Positions 9,496-18,904 of a stretch of DNA of 64,000 bases are shown here, piece by piece. The DNA is taken from assembly GCF_001192835.1 (NCBI RefSeq), contig NZ_DF968182.1, positions 843,748 through 907,747 of the forward strand. The letters are read 5' to 3'. The notes under the pieces were generated by a model, which saw only the letters and a list, made by a program, of their open reading frames with translations, ran no database searches and had not been told where the DNA came from. The position numbers were made by a program, and so were the translations under genes. The DNA is from Lentimicrobium saccharophilum. Lineage in GTDB: Bacteria; Bacteroidota; Bacteroidia; Bacteroidales; Lentimicrobiaceae. How positions within the stretch are numbered: the stretch's first letter is position 1; every line of letters begins with the position of its first letter.

Positions 9496-10749
9496 TTATC
9501 TGATTTTAAGAGTTACTATGGTGAAAATTGCCAGCATAATGCCAACAATGAAAAAGCGCATCACGATCTTAGGCTCGGCATAACCCAGCATCTGGTAGTG
9601 ATGATGAAGCGGCGACATCCTGAATATGCGCCTTCCTTCACCGTACTTCCGTTTTGTTCTTTTGAAATAACTCACCTGCAGGACCACTGAAAGATTTTCG
9701 GCAAGAAAAATTCCGCAGAGAATGGGAATCAGTAATTCTTTCCTGATCATGATCGCCAGTACCGCGATGACACCTCCCAGTGAAAGAGAGCCGGTATCAC
9801 CCATAAAGACCTGAGCCGGATAAGTGTTGTACCATAAGAATCCGGTACACGCCCCGACAAAGGCACTGACAAAAATGGTCAGCTCTCCGGTGTCGGGCAG
9901 GTACATGATGTTCAGGTAATCGGCAAATACAAAGTTGCCTGATACCCATGCCAGTATACCCAGGGTTGCCCCGATGATCGCTGAAGTGCCGGTAGCCAGA
10001 CCATCGATCCCGTCGGTCAGGTTGGCGCCATTCGAAACCGCTGCAATAATCAGGATTACAATGGGTACAAATACAATCCAGGCATGCTTCATGGCCTTTT
10101 CGCCTAATGGCTTCAGGATGAGCGCGTAATCGAATTCATTATTCTTGAAAAATGGTATGGTCGTCTTGGTTGATTTAACACTGGACCGTGAAAATCGCTG
10201 ATCATGGTCGTCTACCTTTTCAAATTCGCTGAGTTCAGAGGCTGAGCGGGAGCTTGTCTGCATGATTTTTTCACGGATTACCACATCATCATGGAAGTAG
10301 AGCGTAAAACCAACGATCAGACCGATGATAACCTGGCCCAGAATCTTAAATTTGCCTGCAAGTCCTTTTTTGTCCTTTCTGAAAACTTTTATGTAATCAT
10401 CAAGAAAACCGATAAAACCCAGCCATACAGTGGTGATCAGGATGAGAATAATATAAATGTTGTTGAGTTTGGCAAAGAGCAGCGTTGGGATTACAATCGC
10501 ACTGAGAATGATCAATCCACCCATGGTAGGAGTGCCTTGTTTTTGTTTTTGGCCTTCCAGGCCAAGATCCCTGACAATTTCGCCTACCAGTTTCTTTTTA
10601 AGATAATTAATCAGTGATTTTCCGAAGAGCAACGATATGGTGAGCGAGGTAATTACCGCCAAAGCAGCCCGGAAGGAGATGTATTGAAACATTCCGGCTC
10701 CCGGGAAATCGAAGGTCTTGTCCAGATAGTCAAACAGATAGTATAACAT
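9496..10749 (-). CDS. mraY: Phospho-N-acetylmuramoyl-pentapeptide transferase MraY
   Basis: MraY transfers phospho-MurNAc-pentapeptide to undecaprenyl phosphate, making lipid I. About ten membrane helices are visible. Diagnostic motifs are GTPTMGG (about residues 73-79), [12 protein letters not shown] (about 109-120), [10 protein letters not shown] (about 247-256), [12 protein letters not shown] and the SPLHHHYQ motif near the C-terminus. At 417 residues it is longer than the usual 360; the excess is a hydrophilic insert (about residues 155-210, rich in Ser, Lys and Asp) after the fifth helix, known from Bacteroidota MraY proteins. Confidence 0.97.
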   Translation of the reverse strand: MLYYLFDYLDKTFDFPGAGMFQYISFRAALAVITSLTISLLFGKSLINYLKKKLVGEIVRDLGLEGQKQKQGTPTMGGLIILSAIVIPTLLFAKLNNIYIILILITTVWLGFIGFLDDYIKVFRKDKKGLAGKFKILGQVIIGLIVGFTLYFHDDVVIREKIMQTSSRSASELSEFEKVDDHDQRFSRSSVKSTKTTIPFFKNNEFDYALILKPLGEKAMKHAWIVFVPIVILIIAAVSNGANLTDGIDGLATGTSAIIGATLGILAWVSGNFVFADYLNIMYLPDTGELTIFVSAFVGACTGFLWYNTYPAQVFMGDTGSLSLGGVIAVLAIMIRKELLIPILCGIFLAENLSVVLQVSYFKRTKRKYGEGRRIFRMSPLHHHYQMLGYAEPKIVMRFFIVGIMLAIFTIVTLKIR

Positions 10750-10767
10750 ATTCTGCCGGTTTGGTAA

Positions 10768-12237
10768 TTAATCCTCTTTTCTTGGAATTCCAAAGCATTC
10801 ACGCAATTCTTCCCTGTCATCAAAATGATGTTTCACGCCCATGACCTCCTGATAGGTCTCATGCCCTTTTCCTGCAATCAGGATAATATCTTCCTTGGTC
10901 GCCATGGTGCATGCGGTGCGGATGGCTTCGCGACGGTCACTGATTACCAGGCAATGTCTCTTCCTTTCGGGAGACACACCGGAGCGCATATCGTTCAGTA
11001 TGTCTTCAGGGTTCTCGGTCCGGGGATTGTCAGATGTAAGAATGGTTAAATCGCTGTTTTCTGTCGCTATAGAAGCCATGACCGGTCTTTTTGACCTGTC
11101 TCGGTCACCTCCTGCTCCAACCACTGTAATCAGTTTTCCTTTTCCTTCGCGGATGGCGTTAATGGTGCTGATCACATTCAGCAGGGCATCGGGGGTGTGC
11201 GCGTAATCCACAATACCCACCATGCCTGATGGTGATTTTATGTATTCAAACCGGCCGTCTACAGCCTTCAGTTTACTTAATGCTGTAAGACAGGCCTCCT
11301 CGTCAGCGCCCAGCATTACAGCGGTTGCGTAAATATTCAGAAGATTGTAGGCGTTGAAGTTTCCGACCAGCCGGCACCAGACTTCGTGACCATTTATATT
11401 GAGCTGAAGCCCGTCGAAATGGTTTTCCAGAATCCGGCAATGGAAATCAGCCTGACGCTTGATGGCGGCTGTTTTTACCCGGGCGCGTGTATTCTGCACC
11501 ATCACCGGACCGTTGCGGTCATCAATGTTCACAACGGCAAAAGATTCAGCGGGGAGATTATCAAAAAATGTCTTTTTGGCTTTCAGATAGGCATCGAAAG
11601 TCTTATGGAAATCCAGGTGATCATGCGTAAGGTTTGTGAAAACACCTCCGGCAAAGGTAAGGCCGGTAATACGTTGTTGAACTACTGCATGTGAGCTTAC
11701 TTCCATAAAGCAGTATTCGCAGCCTTCATCTGCCATGGCCCTGAGAAGCGCGTTAAGGGCTACTGCATCGGGTGTTGTATGTGTTGCCCGGATCTCCCGC
11801 TCATGAATTTTATTTCTTACCGTTGAGATCAGGCCGGTTTTATATCCCAGGTTTTCAAAAAGCTGATACAGCAGTGTGGCGGTCGTAGTTTTTCCATTGG
11901 TACCGGTTATTCCGGTAAGCCGGATCTCTGCCGAAGGATTGTCATAAAAGTTGGAAGCCATCATTGCAAGTGCCTCAGCACTGTTCTCAACTTCAGCGTA
12001 AGTAATGTCTTCCCTGATATTTTCAGGCATGCGCTCGCAAATCACCGCTTTTACACCTGCCTTAATTACCTCATCAATAAAATTATGTCCATCGGTCAGG
12101 GTGCCTCTGGTGGCTACAAATACTTTCCCGCTTGCAGCTTTCCGTGAATCGAAGATGATTTCATCAACAACAACTTCAAGGCTGCCGTTTATTCTCCGGA
12201 TCCTGCATTTGTACAATATTTCCTTCAGCGTTTTCAC
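10768..12237 (-). CDS. murE: UDP-MurNAc-L-Ala-D-Glu--meso-DAP ligase MurE
   Basis: MurE adds the third stem-peptide residue. The ATP loop ITGTNGKTTTATLLYQ, the HTTPDA segment, the LTHDHLDFHKTFD motif and the VDYAHTPDAL motif are present. The substrate-selecting motif reads DNPRTEN, the form that binds meso-diaminopimelate, so the peptidoglycan should be of the DAP type. The longest frame starts at GTG 12267 and overlaps ftsI; I prefer the GTG ten codons later (12237), which gives MKTLKEILYK and leaves a 10-base gap. About 489 residues, normal length. Confidence 0.95.
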   Translation of the reverse strand: MKTLKEILYKCRIRRINGSLEVVVDEIIFDSRKAASGKVFVATRGTLTDGHNFIDEVIKAGVKAVICERMPENIREDITYAEVENSAEALAMMASNFYDNPSAEIRLTGITGTNGKTTTATLLYQLFENLGYKTGLISTVRNKIHEREIRATHTTPDAVALNALLRAMADEGCEYCFMEVSSHAVVQQRITGLTFAGGVFTNLTHDHLDFHKTFDAYLKAKKTFFDNLPAESFAVVNIDDRNGPVMVQNTRARVKTAAIKRQADFHCRILENHFDGLQLNINGHEVWCRLVGNFNAYNLLNIYATAVMLGADEEACLTALSKLKAVDGRFEYIKSPSGMVGIVDYAHTPDALLNVISTINAIREGKGKLITVVGAGGDRDRSKRPVMASIATENSDLTILTSDNPRTENPEDILNDMRSGVSPERKRHCLVISDRREAIRTACTMATKEDIILIAGKGHETYQEVMGVKHHFDDREELRECFGIPRKED

Positions 12238-12247
12238 TGCTATCAGT

Positions 12248-14347
12248 TTATCCGAGTTCAATAACACATTGGCTTCCGGCGGTAATCCTTGATCCGGGGG
12301 GCAGCGACTGCCGTTTCACTTTCCCCTTTCCGCTTATTTTCACTTTAATCCCTGCTGATTCGAGCAGAAAAACAGCATCTCTGGCTCCCATACCGCTAAC
12401 ATCCGGGGTTTTGTCTGAGGCTGACTCTATGGATATCACCTTGTGAGCTGAGTCCTGACCTGAATAGGTAATCCATTCGCTTTGATTCCCTGCCGGAAAA
12501 GCTATGTTCATCTCTTTCATCAGCATTTCCAGTTCATTCCCTTTGCCTGAAGCGAGAAGGGGGAAAGTTGCGGGAATAGAATCCGTTCTTTTTATTACGG
12601 GGTCAAGGCGGGTGGCGTATACCTTATCCGCAACCTCACGGAATACCGGACCTGCAATTGAGCCGCCGTAATAGATACCCTTCTGCGGATTGTTGATGAC
12701 CACAATCATTGAATACCTGGGCGCATCAGCCGGAAAATAGCCCACGAAGGAGGCTTTGTAGTTCGATTTGTTATACCCGGCATTGTTTTGTGCAATCTGG
12801 GCAGTTCCGGTTTTGCCGGCTATTTTATATATGGGATTTTTCAGGTGTGTGGCTGTTCCTGTTTCTACAACCCCCTCCATCATTGATTTTGCAAGTGCAA
12901 TGGTTTCAGGATTTTTCACAATGGATGGTGAAAGGACTTCAGGCCCGAATGTTTGGATGGTTTCACCGGCCAGCCTGATTTCTTTTACGAAACGCGGCTT
13001 AACCATCACGCCGTTGTTGGCAATCGCGTTGTAAAAGGCCAGGGTCTGCAAAGGAGTAATGGCAACTTCATATCCGATTGACATCCATGGCAATGAAACC
13101 TTCGACCAGTATCTGTGTTCCGTACTCTTGATGGATGGCTTACCCTCTCCGGCAATCTCCAGCCCAAGCGGAAGGTTCAGGCGCATGGAATAGAGTTTGT
13201 CAATAAACTGCTGGGGCTTGTCTTTATAAGCTTTGTGGATGACTTTTGAAATGCCGACATTGGAGGAAAGCTCAAATGCACGTCTTACGCTGATCCTTCC
13301 ATAGCCTCCATGATGGGAGTCCCGCATGATTCTGTTGGCAAATCTGACAGTCCCGCCTTCGGTATCAACGGTGTCATTCAGGCTGAGCAGGCCTTCGTCC
13401 AGTGCCGCGATGAGTGAGGCCAGTTTGAAAGTTGACCCCGGCTCTGAACTTTCTCCTATGGCATAATTGTATTTTTCCTCGTATTCTCCTTTGCTGTTTT
13501 TACCCAGGTTGGCAATGGCAAGGATATTGCCGGTGGCAACTTCCATGAGTACCACCGAGCCATGGTCTGCTTCATTTGCAATGAGCTGACGCATCAGTGC
13601 ATCTTCGGCAACATCCTGTATATTGATATCGATGGTGGTAACGATGTCGTGTCCGTCACGGGGTTCAATTTCGTTTTCATCGTTCAGCGGGCGCCAGACT
13701 CCTTTACCGATCAGTTGTACAAGCCTTTGCCCTTTTTCGCCTTCAAGAATATTGCTGTAAGCACCTTCAAGACCGATGTCATTTTTCTCTCCTTCTTTAT
13801 CCCACCCGATAGTGCGGAAGGCCAGCCACCTGAACGGAAGTTCCCGCTTGTTTTTGGCTTCGGCAATCAGTCCTCCCCTGTATTTTCCCAGGCGGAAAAC
13901 CGGGAATTTCCTTACTTTCTTCAGGTCATCGTAGGTCACATTTCTTTTCAGCAGCAGGTACCTGTTGTTGTTCTTTCTGCCTTTTACAAGCAATTGCTTG
14001 TATTCCTGTTTGCTTCTGTCCCTGAAATGATTGGAAAGATGCCAGGCCAATGAATCAACATTTTCGAAGAAAAACTCATCATTATAATGGGTGTTGCCTG
14101 CATCGATGCGTAACTCAAATACAGGAACCGAAGCTGCAAGCAGACTGCCGTCGGAAGCCAGAATATTCCCCCTGTTGGCCTCGATTTTATCATAACGGAT
14201 GGTTTCTTTTTCCGCCTTTTCGCGCCATTTATCTCCTTCAACAAATTGAATATAGGCCGCCTTGCCGATAATCGCCAGGCCAACAGCGACCATAACAAAA
14301 TAGACCAGATAAACCTTCTTTAATATTTCCCGCTTATTGTTATCCAT
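12248..14347 (-). CDS. ftsI: Division transpeptidase (class B PBP, FtsI/SpoVD type) with PASTA domain
   Basis: This is the septal peptidoglycan D,D-transpeptidase. It has one N-terminal membrane helix (about residues 10-30), a PBP dimerisation domain, and the transpeptidase domain with all three catalytic motifs: STFK inside SSEPGSTFKLASL (about 302-306), SSN in FELSSNVGISK, and KTGT in IAGKTGTAQIAQ. The last 60 residues (TPDVSGMGARDAVFLLESAG onward) form a PASTA domain, as in SpoVD-type proteins. At 699 residues it is longer than E. coli FtsI because of the PASTA tail. It sits between ftsL and murE. Confidence 0.96.
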   Translation of the reverse strand: MDNNKREILKKVYLVYFVMVAVGLAIIGKAAYIQFVEGDKWREKAEKETIRYDKIEANRGNILASDGSLLAASVPVFELRIDAGNTHYNDEFFFENVDSLAWHLSNHFRDRSKQEYKQLLVKGRKNNNRYLLLKRNVTYDDLKKVRKFPVFRLGKYRGGLIAEAKNKRELPFRWLAFRTIGWDKEGEKNDIGLEGAYSNILEGEKGQRLVQLIGKGVWRPLNDENEIEPRDGHDIVTTIDINIQDVAEDALMRQLIANEADHGSVVLMEVATGNILAIANLGKNSKGEYEEKYNYAIGESSEPGSTFKLASLIAALDEGLLSLNDTVDTEGGTVRFANRIMRDSHHGGYGRISVRRAFELSSNVGISKVIHKAYKDKPQQFIDKLYSMRLNLPLGLEIAGEGKPSIKSTEHRYWSKVSLPWMSIGYEVAITPLQTLAFYNAIANNGVMVKPRFVKEIRLAGETIQTFGPEVLSPSIVKNPETIALAKSMMEGVVETGTATHLKNPIYKIAGKTGTAQIAQNNAGYNKSNYKASFVGYFPADAPRYSMIVVINNPQKGIYYGGSIAGPVFREVADKVYATRLDPVIKRTDSIPATFPLLASGKGNELEMLMKEMNIAFPAGNQSEWITYSGQDSAHKVISIESASDKTPDVSGMGARDAVFLLESAGIKVKISGKGKVKRQSLPPGSRITAGSQCVIELG

Positions 14348-14350
14348 CCT

Positions 14351-14764
14351 CTATTTCTCTGATTGATAAATTTTTACAGGCGGTTCCAATGACTCTTTCA
14401 GTCCGCTGTTCTTCAACTTGGAAGCAACTTCCGACTGTTTGCTGTGGAACATCAGGTTCGATTTGGTTGTAATGTATTCGTAGCGAAGCTCCTGCAACTC
14501 CCTTTTAGTCCGTGATATGTCAATGATTGTTTTCTCGGCATTGTAAGAATTGGCTATATAGAATATTGCGATCAGGGTGAGAAACAGGATAAAAGGGACC
14601 TGTTTCACAAGGTTATCCCGCGTGAGAAAACTCCCGTCAACGATGCTGTGCAGTGAACTTCCCACATGCATTTTGCGGTTAAGCGTGGTGAATGCTTTCA
14701 GTCGTCTTTTGCGGGCCGGTTTTTCAACCTGTTTGGGCTTGAGTGTATTCCTGACGCTACTCAT
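14351..14764 (-). CDS. ftsL: FtsL-like cell division protein
   Basis: A 137-residue bitopic protein with a basic N-terminal cytoplasmic part (about 1-55), one membrane helix (about 56-73, VPFILFLTLIAIFYIANSY) and a short periplasmic stretch predicted to be coiled coil (about 75-120, ISRTKRELQELRYEYITTKS). This is the FtsL architecture, and FtsL forms the core complex with FtsQ and FtsB that activates FtsW-FtsI. Sequence similarity across FtsL proteins is weak, so identity rests mainly on size, topology and position between rsmH and ftsI. Its start overlaps the rsmH stop by eight bases. Confidence 0.85.
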   Translation of the reverse strand: MSSVRNTLKPKQVEKPARKRRLKAFTTLNRKMHVGSSLHSIVDGSFLTRDNLVKQVPFILFLTLIAIFYIANSYNAEKTIIDISRTKRELQELRYEYITTKSNLMFHSKQSEVASKLKNSGLKESLEPPVKIYQSEK

Positions 14765-15659
14765 CGTTGCTCCTTTCTGCCACTCTTAGTTTGGCACTGC
14801 GTGCACGATTATTGGCGGCCAGTTCTTCCTCTCCGGCAACAATCGGCTTTCTGTTGACAGGGCGGAAAGGCGCTATAAGGTTACCGAAGAAGTCTTTGTT
14901 TTCGATGCCTTCGAAATTCCCGGTTTTCATGAAATTCTTTACCGGCCTGTCTTCCAATGAATGATAGGTCAGAACCACCAGCCGTCCACCCGGTTTCAGC
15001 ACTTTCGTGGTTTGAATCAGCATTTCCTTCAGGACATCCAGTTCGGCGTTTACTTCAATGCGCAATGCCTGGAAGACCCTGGCAAAGAACTTGTTTTCCC
15101 TTCCCCTTTCAGCCAGGGGCTGCAGGACGTCTTTTAGCTGTGTTGTTGTTACAATTTCCCCGGCCCCCCGTGCATCAGCAATTCTCATCGCAATACGGTA
15201 GGCATTTGGCAATTCGCCGTAATGGCGGAATATCCTTATAAGCTCATCGGTGGTATACTGATTGATCACCTGCCGGGCAGTCAATCCGGATTTCCGGTCC
15301 ATCCTCAGGTCCAGTTCCGCGTCGAAACGGGTAGAAAAGCCCCTTTCTGCCTGATCGATCTGGTAAGAAGAAATGCCCAGGTCGGCGAGTATGCCGTCAA
15401 CAGGAACAGCCTTGTAAAGGCGAAGAAAATTAACCAGGTATCTGAAATTCTGATTAATCAGCGTAAATCTGGGATCATCCGGGGCATTGGAAACTGCATC
15501 TGCATCCTGGTCAAAAGCGATCAGCCTGCCGGTGCTGAGCCTGCTGAGAATAGCCCGTGAATGACCACCGCCACCGAATGTGAGATCCACATAGGTGCCT
15601 GCCGGATCAATGGCCAGGCCATCAATGCATTCTTTCAACATCACCGGATTGTGATACAT
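14757..15659 (-). CDS. rsmH: 16S rRNA (cytosine(1402)-N(4))-methyltransferase RsmH
   Basis: RsmH (MraW) methylates N4 of C1402 in the decoding centre of 16S rRNA. The SAM-binding motif TYVDLTFGGGGHSRAIL lies at about residues 18-34, followed by LIAFDQDADAV and DGILADLGISSYQ. The C-terminal LTYHSLEDRPVKNFM and the family tail RARSAKLRVAER are clear. Length (300) is normal. It is the second gene of the dcw cluster, three bases downstream of mraZ and overlapping ftsL. Confidence 0.97.
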   Translation of the reverse strand: MYHNPVMLKECIDGLAIDPAGTYVDLTFGGGGHSRAILSRLSTGRLIAFDQDADAVSNAPDDPRFTLINQNFRYLVNFLRLYKAVPVDGILADLGISSYQIDQAERGFSTRFDAELDLRMDRKSGLTARQVINQYTTDELIRIFRHYGELPNAYRIAMRIADARGAGEIVTTTQLKDVLQPLAERGRENKFFARVFQALRIEVNAELDVLKEMLIQTTKVLKPGGRLVVLTYHSLEDRPVKNFMKTGNFEGIENKDFFGNLIAPFRPVNRKPIVAGEEELAANNRARSAKLRVAERSNDE

Positions 15660-15662
15660 AAG

Positions 15663-16127
15663 CTAATCCTCGGTTTCGTTTATCTGCCCCATTACATCCT
15701 CGGCCAGTTGCGAAAAGTCAATGAGACTCTCGCTGATGGATGCTTCATACTTTTCTTTGTCCCAGATTTCAATCATGTTCAGGGCCGAAGCCAGAACGAT
15801 ATCCCTGCTGATTGATGCAAATACGGCAAGGTCTTTCGGAATCAGCAGCCTCCCGGTGTTGTCAGGCTCTATTTCCCTTACCCCTGCCATGAAAACCCTG
15901 ATAAAATCATTGTTCTTCTTCACGAAACGGTTCAGTTTATTCACCCCTTTCACTGCCCTGTTCCATTCGGATTTTGGATACAATTCAAGACAGGGCTGAA
16001 AAATGCTCCGCTTCAGGATAAAACCATCGGCAATAACGGCGTCAAGCTGCGCCTTAAGGGCAGCAGGCAACATCAGCCTCCCCTTGGCGTCAACTTTACA
16101 GTCATGTACTCCAATGATTTCTACCAT
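15663..16127 (-). CDS. mraZ: Transcriptional regulator / division protein MraZ
   Basis: MraZ is a double SpoVT-AbrB DNA-binding protein that controls its own dcw operon. The first half opens MVEIIGVHDCKVDAKGRLMLP and the second repeats the fold (EIEPDNTGRLLIPKDLAVFA). The longest frame begins at a GTG (16184) inside the upstream operator repeats, so the ATG at 16127 is the credible start, giving 154 residues, close to the usual 145-150. It is the first gene of the cluster and has three 10-bp operator repeats about 40-70 bases upstream. Confidence 0.95.
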   Translation of the reverse strand: MVEIIGVHDCKVDAKGRLMLPAALKAQLDAVIADGFILKRSIFQPCLELYPKSEWNRAVKGVNKLNRFVKKNNDFIRVFMAGVREIEPDNTGRLLIPKDLAVFASISRDIVLASALNMIEIWDKEKYEASISESLIDFSQLAEDVMGQINETED

Positions 16128-16164
16128 GATAGATTTTATCATTTTGTGGGGTAAATATAGTATG

Positions 16165-16194
16165 CTTTTACCACTTTTTACCACTTTTTACCAC
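16165..16194 (-). promoter_or_regulatory. MraZ-type operator: three 10-bp direct repeats
   Basis: Read on the minus strand this is GTGGTAAAAA repeated three times in register, with GTGG cores exactly 10 bases apart (complement CCAC at 16171, 16181, 16191). Tandem boxes with a TGG-containing core spaced by one helical turn are the known binding target of MraZ. The position just upstream of mraZ fits autoregulation. A weak -7-like TATATTTA lies between the repeats and the ATG at 16152-16159; I see no matching -33 box. Confidence 0.8.
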
Positions 16195-16271
16195 CATTGT
16201 TGATAACTTTTTGACTACCCCTGCCTGTTTCGGGAATTAGAACTTCCTAAATATTTGAATATCAATAATTA

Positions 16272-16298
16272 AGGGTAGGCTTACCAAGGGTCTACCCT
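16272..16298. repeat. Inverted repeat in the mraZ-glsA divergent region
   Basis: AGGGTAG and CTACCCT, 7 bp each, are separated by 13 bases. It lies between the divergent mraZ and glsA starts and could be an operator or a chance palindrome; there is no T-run to suggest a terminator. Confidence 0.35.
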
Positions 16299-16358
16299 CC
16301 GGAAACTTAAATGCAGTATTTTGAGGGGTAAGGGATTACCGGGTAAGGCCGATTTTCA

Positions 16359-16366
16359 TAAATTTG
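16359..16366 (+). promoter_or_regulatory. -7 box upstream of glsA
   Basis: TAAATTTG matches the Bacteroidota -7 consensus TAnnTTTG and lies 30 bases before the ATG at 16397. It overlaps the TTG at 16364 that would start the longest open frame, arguing against that start. No good -33 TTG is found at the usual distance. Confidence 0.55.
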
Positions 16367-16396
16367 TATAAATTTTTAAGAAGAAATTTTTTCGAT

Positions 16397-17263
16397 ATGA
16401 CGGAGTTTCCGGATCGGGTAGATAAAAATTCAGAGCCAGGTTTTATTAATCTGGAGCGGGTTATTGCGGGTAAAAACCCCCGCTTGCTTAAAATATTGCC
16501 GAAATTTATCATCAGCTATCTGAAACGCGTTATTCATCAGGATGAGCTGAATAAAAGCCTGAATGATCACAAGGACAAGGTAGGTCAGCCGTTTCTTGAA
16601 TCCATACTCCGGGATTTTGGCGCGAACATAGTTATCAGGGGCGAACAGAATCTCCTGAAATCCGAACGCATTGTGGTTGCCTCAAATCATCCGCTGGGTG
16701 GTCTTGACGGAATGGCACTGATGTATGCAGTTGGTAAAGTCAGGCCTGATATCGTGGCACCCGTGAACGATTTCCTTATGCATCTTCCCAATCTTAAACA
16801 ATTGTTTATTCCTATAAACAAGCATGGGTCAAATGCTGAAAATATCGAGCTGTATGATGAAGCCTTCGCCTCCGACAGGACTATTCTTTATTTTCCTGCC
16901 GGCTTGTGTTCACGGAAAATAAAGGGTGAGATTATTGACCTGGAGTGGAAGAAGACCTTTTTGAGTAAAGCAAAAAAATTCAACCGCGACATCCTGCCGG
17001 TGCATATCAGCGGAAGAAATTCTGATTTTTTTTATAATCTGGCCAATGTTAGAAAATTTCTGGGCCTGAAAGCCAATATTGAAATGCTTTATCTTGTTGA
17101 TGAGATGTACAGGCAAAAAGATAAAGATATTGTCATTACTTTTGGCGAACCGGTCCCCATAGCTATTTTTGATAAGCGTTTCAGGGACGGGAAATGGGCA
17201 GCGCTGCTCAGGGAGTATATCTATAAACTGAAGGATGATCCTTCGGCCACATTCAAAATCTAA
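16397..17263 (+). CDS. glsA: Lysophospholipid/glycine-lipid O-acyltransferase (PlsC family, GlsA-like)
   Basis: A 288-residue membrane-associated acyltransferase. The PlsC catalytic motif is NHPLGGLDG, with NH and D in the NHx4D arrangement; PINKHGSNAENI and ILYFPAGLCSRK resemble the acceptor-binding blocks II and III. In Bacteroides the pair GlsA (O-acyltransferase) and GlsB (N-acyltransferase) makes glycine lipids, and the next gene is an OlsB/GlsB-type N-acyltransferase, so a glycine-lipid role is the best reading. The alternative is an ornithine-lipid or general lysophosphatidate acyltransferase. The ATG at 16397 is chosen over the TTG at 16364, which lies in the -7 box. Confidence 0.75.
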   Translation: MTEFPDRVDKNSEPGFINLERVIAGKNPRLLKILPKFIISYLKRVIHQDELNKSLNDHKDKVGQPFLESILRDFGANIVIRGEQNLLKSERIVVASNHPLGGLDGMALMYAVGKVRPDIVAPVNDFLMHLPNLKQLFIPINKHGSNAENIELYDEAFASDRTILYFPAGLCSRKIKGEIIDLEWKKTFLSKAKKFNRDILPVHISGRNSDFFYNLANVRKFLGLKANIEMLYLVDEMYRQKDKDIVITFGEPVPIAIFDKRFRDGKWAALLREYIYKLKDDPSATFKI

Positions 17264-17290
17264 ACACAGGATTGTTCTAAATTGCTAACC

Positions 17291-18223
17291 ATGAAGATGG
17301 AACAGATTATACCGCCGGTTGACCGGGAGTTGCTTGAAGCTGAATTGACTGCCGAAAGAATGATACGGAAAACCAATTCAGGGAATAACCAGATATATAT
17401 CGTCAATCATTTCAATGCACCCAACGTTACCCGTGAGATCGGGCGGTTGCGCGAAATTACCTTTCGTGATGCCGGTGGAGGGACAGGGCTGTCCTGTGAC
17501 CTTGATTATTATGATACCTGCGAAAATCCTTTTGAACAGTTAATTGTCTGGAATCCGGTCGATAAGGAGATTGTGGGTGGTTACAGGTATCTCCACTGCA
17601 AATTCCTTACAAAAGGTGAAGATGGGGAATACCACACACCTACCTTTAAACTTTTTCACTATTCCAAAGAGTTTGTCGAGAACTATCTGCCTCATACCAT
17701 TGAATTGGGCAGGTCCTTTGTACAACCGGCCTACCAGCCTACCAACAACATCCGCAAAGGGATGTATTCTCTCGACAATATCTGGGACGGACTCGGTGCG
17801 CTGGTGCTGATTTATCCGGATGCAAAATACTTTTTCGGTAAAATTACCATGTATCCTGATTTCAACCGGAAGGGCCGTGATCTGATCCTTTGGTTTATGA
17901 ATAAGTACTTTGGAGACCGCGACCGGCTGGTTTATCCTGTTCATCCCCTGAAGATCGAAACGGATGTGACTGAACTGGAACAGGCATTCCCCTTTGATGT
18001 GTATGATAAGGATTATAAAATGCTGATACAGCAGGTGAGGGGATTGGGCGAAAATATTCCTCCGCTGGTAAATGCATATATGAATCTCTCCTCAACCATG
18101 AAGTATTTCGGGACGGCCATCAATGATGAGTTCGGGGAGGTCGAGGAGTCGGGTATTATCGTTACTATCAACGATATTTATGAGATTAAAATTGAGCGCC
18201 ACCTGACCATTACTGAAAAATAG
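17291..18223 (+). CDS. glsB: GNAT-fold N-acyltransferase (OlsB/GlsB-like)
   Basis: This 310-residue protein belongs to the GNAT-related family often mislabelled hemolysin. The family block IELGRSFVQPAYQPT (about residues 137-151) and the N-terminal REIGRLREITFRDAGGGTG are clear. OlsB/GlsB enzymes transfer a 3-hydroxyacyl group to the amino group of ornithine or glycine, the first step of aminolipid synthesis; GlsA then adds the second acyl chain. The first in-frame codon upstream is a TTG (17282); ATG 17291 is preferred, and 17297 is also possible. It starts 27 bases after glsA and ends two bases before engB, so the three are probably one transcript. Confidence 0.75.
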   Translation: MKMEQIIPPVDRELLEAELTAERMIRKTNSGNNQIYIVNHFNAPNVTREIGRLREITFRDAGGGTGLSCDLDYYDTCENPFEQLIVWNPVDKEIVGGYRYLHCKFLTKGEDGEYHTPTFKLFHYSKEFVENYLPHTIELGRSFVQPAYQPTNNIRKGMYSLDNIWDGLGALVLIYPDAKYFFGKITMYPDFNRKGRDLILWFMNKYFGDRDRLVYPVHPLKIETDVTELEQAFPFDVYDKDYKMLIQQVRGLGENIPPLVNAYMNLSSTMKYFGTAINDEFGEVEESGIIVTINDIYEIKIERHLTITEK

Positions 18224-18225
18224 GG

Positions 18226-18852
18226 ATGATCATTCGCACAGCAGAGTTTCATGTCAGCAATTCAGACCCGGCAAAGTGTCCTGAGCCGGTAAAGCCGGAA
18301 TATGCCTTTATCGGCCGGTCAAATGTGGGTAAGTCCTCGCTGATCAATATGCTGCTTGAGCGAAAAAACCTTGCCCGTACTTCGGCAACACCCGGGAAAA
18401 CCAGATTGATCAACCACTTTATTATCAATGCCGAGTGGTACCTGGTTGACCTCCCCGGATACGGTTATGCAAGAATTTCGAAGAAGGAGCGCGAAAAGTG
18501 GGAATTGATGATAAGAAAATATTTTCTGAAAAGGCCCAATCTGGTCAATACCTTTATTCTTGTTGATGCGCGTATTGAGCCTAAAAAGGCAGATATTGAG
18601 TTTATAAACTGGTTTGGTCAGGAGCAACTTCCTTTTTCTGTTGTTTTTACCAAGGCTGACAAGCTTACGGCCAATCAGCTTGCTTCAAATGTTGCCGACT
18701 TTAAAGCAAAACTTTCAGAAACCTGGGAGGAACTTCCTTCCACCGTTATTACTTCGGCTGAAACAGGTGAAGGCCGGGGTGAACTGCTAAGCCTTATCAG
18801 TAAAGGAAATGAAGCCTACGCGGCTTTTCTTGAAACAGAGCGGAAGGAATAG
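18226..18852 (+). CDS. engB: Ribosome-assembly GTPase EngB/YsxC
   Basis: EngB is an essential small GTPase of 50S subunit assembly. All G motifs are visible: G1 GRSNVGKSSLI (about residues 29-39), G2 region with SATPGKTR, G3 DLPGYGYA, G4 TKADK and G5 TSAETGEG. Length (208) is normal. It starts two bases after glsB, so it probably depends on the glsA promoter, and a bidirectional terminator follows. Confidence 0.95.
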   Translation: MIIRTAEFHVSNSDPAKCPEPVKPEYAFIGRSNVGKSSLINMLLERKNLARTSATPGKTRLINHFIINAEWYLVDLPGYGYARISKKEREKWELMIRKYFLKRPNLVNTFILVDARIEPKKADIEFINWFGQEQLPFSVVFTKADKLTANQLASNVADFKAKLSETWEELPSTVITSAETGEGRGELLSLISKGNEAYAAFLETERKE

Positions 18853-18904
18853 TTCTGCATTTTTCAGGCCCGGGGCAGGTAGGTTGCCGGGAGGCATAAA
18901 TTAA

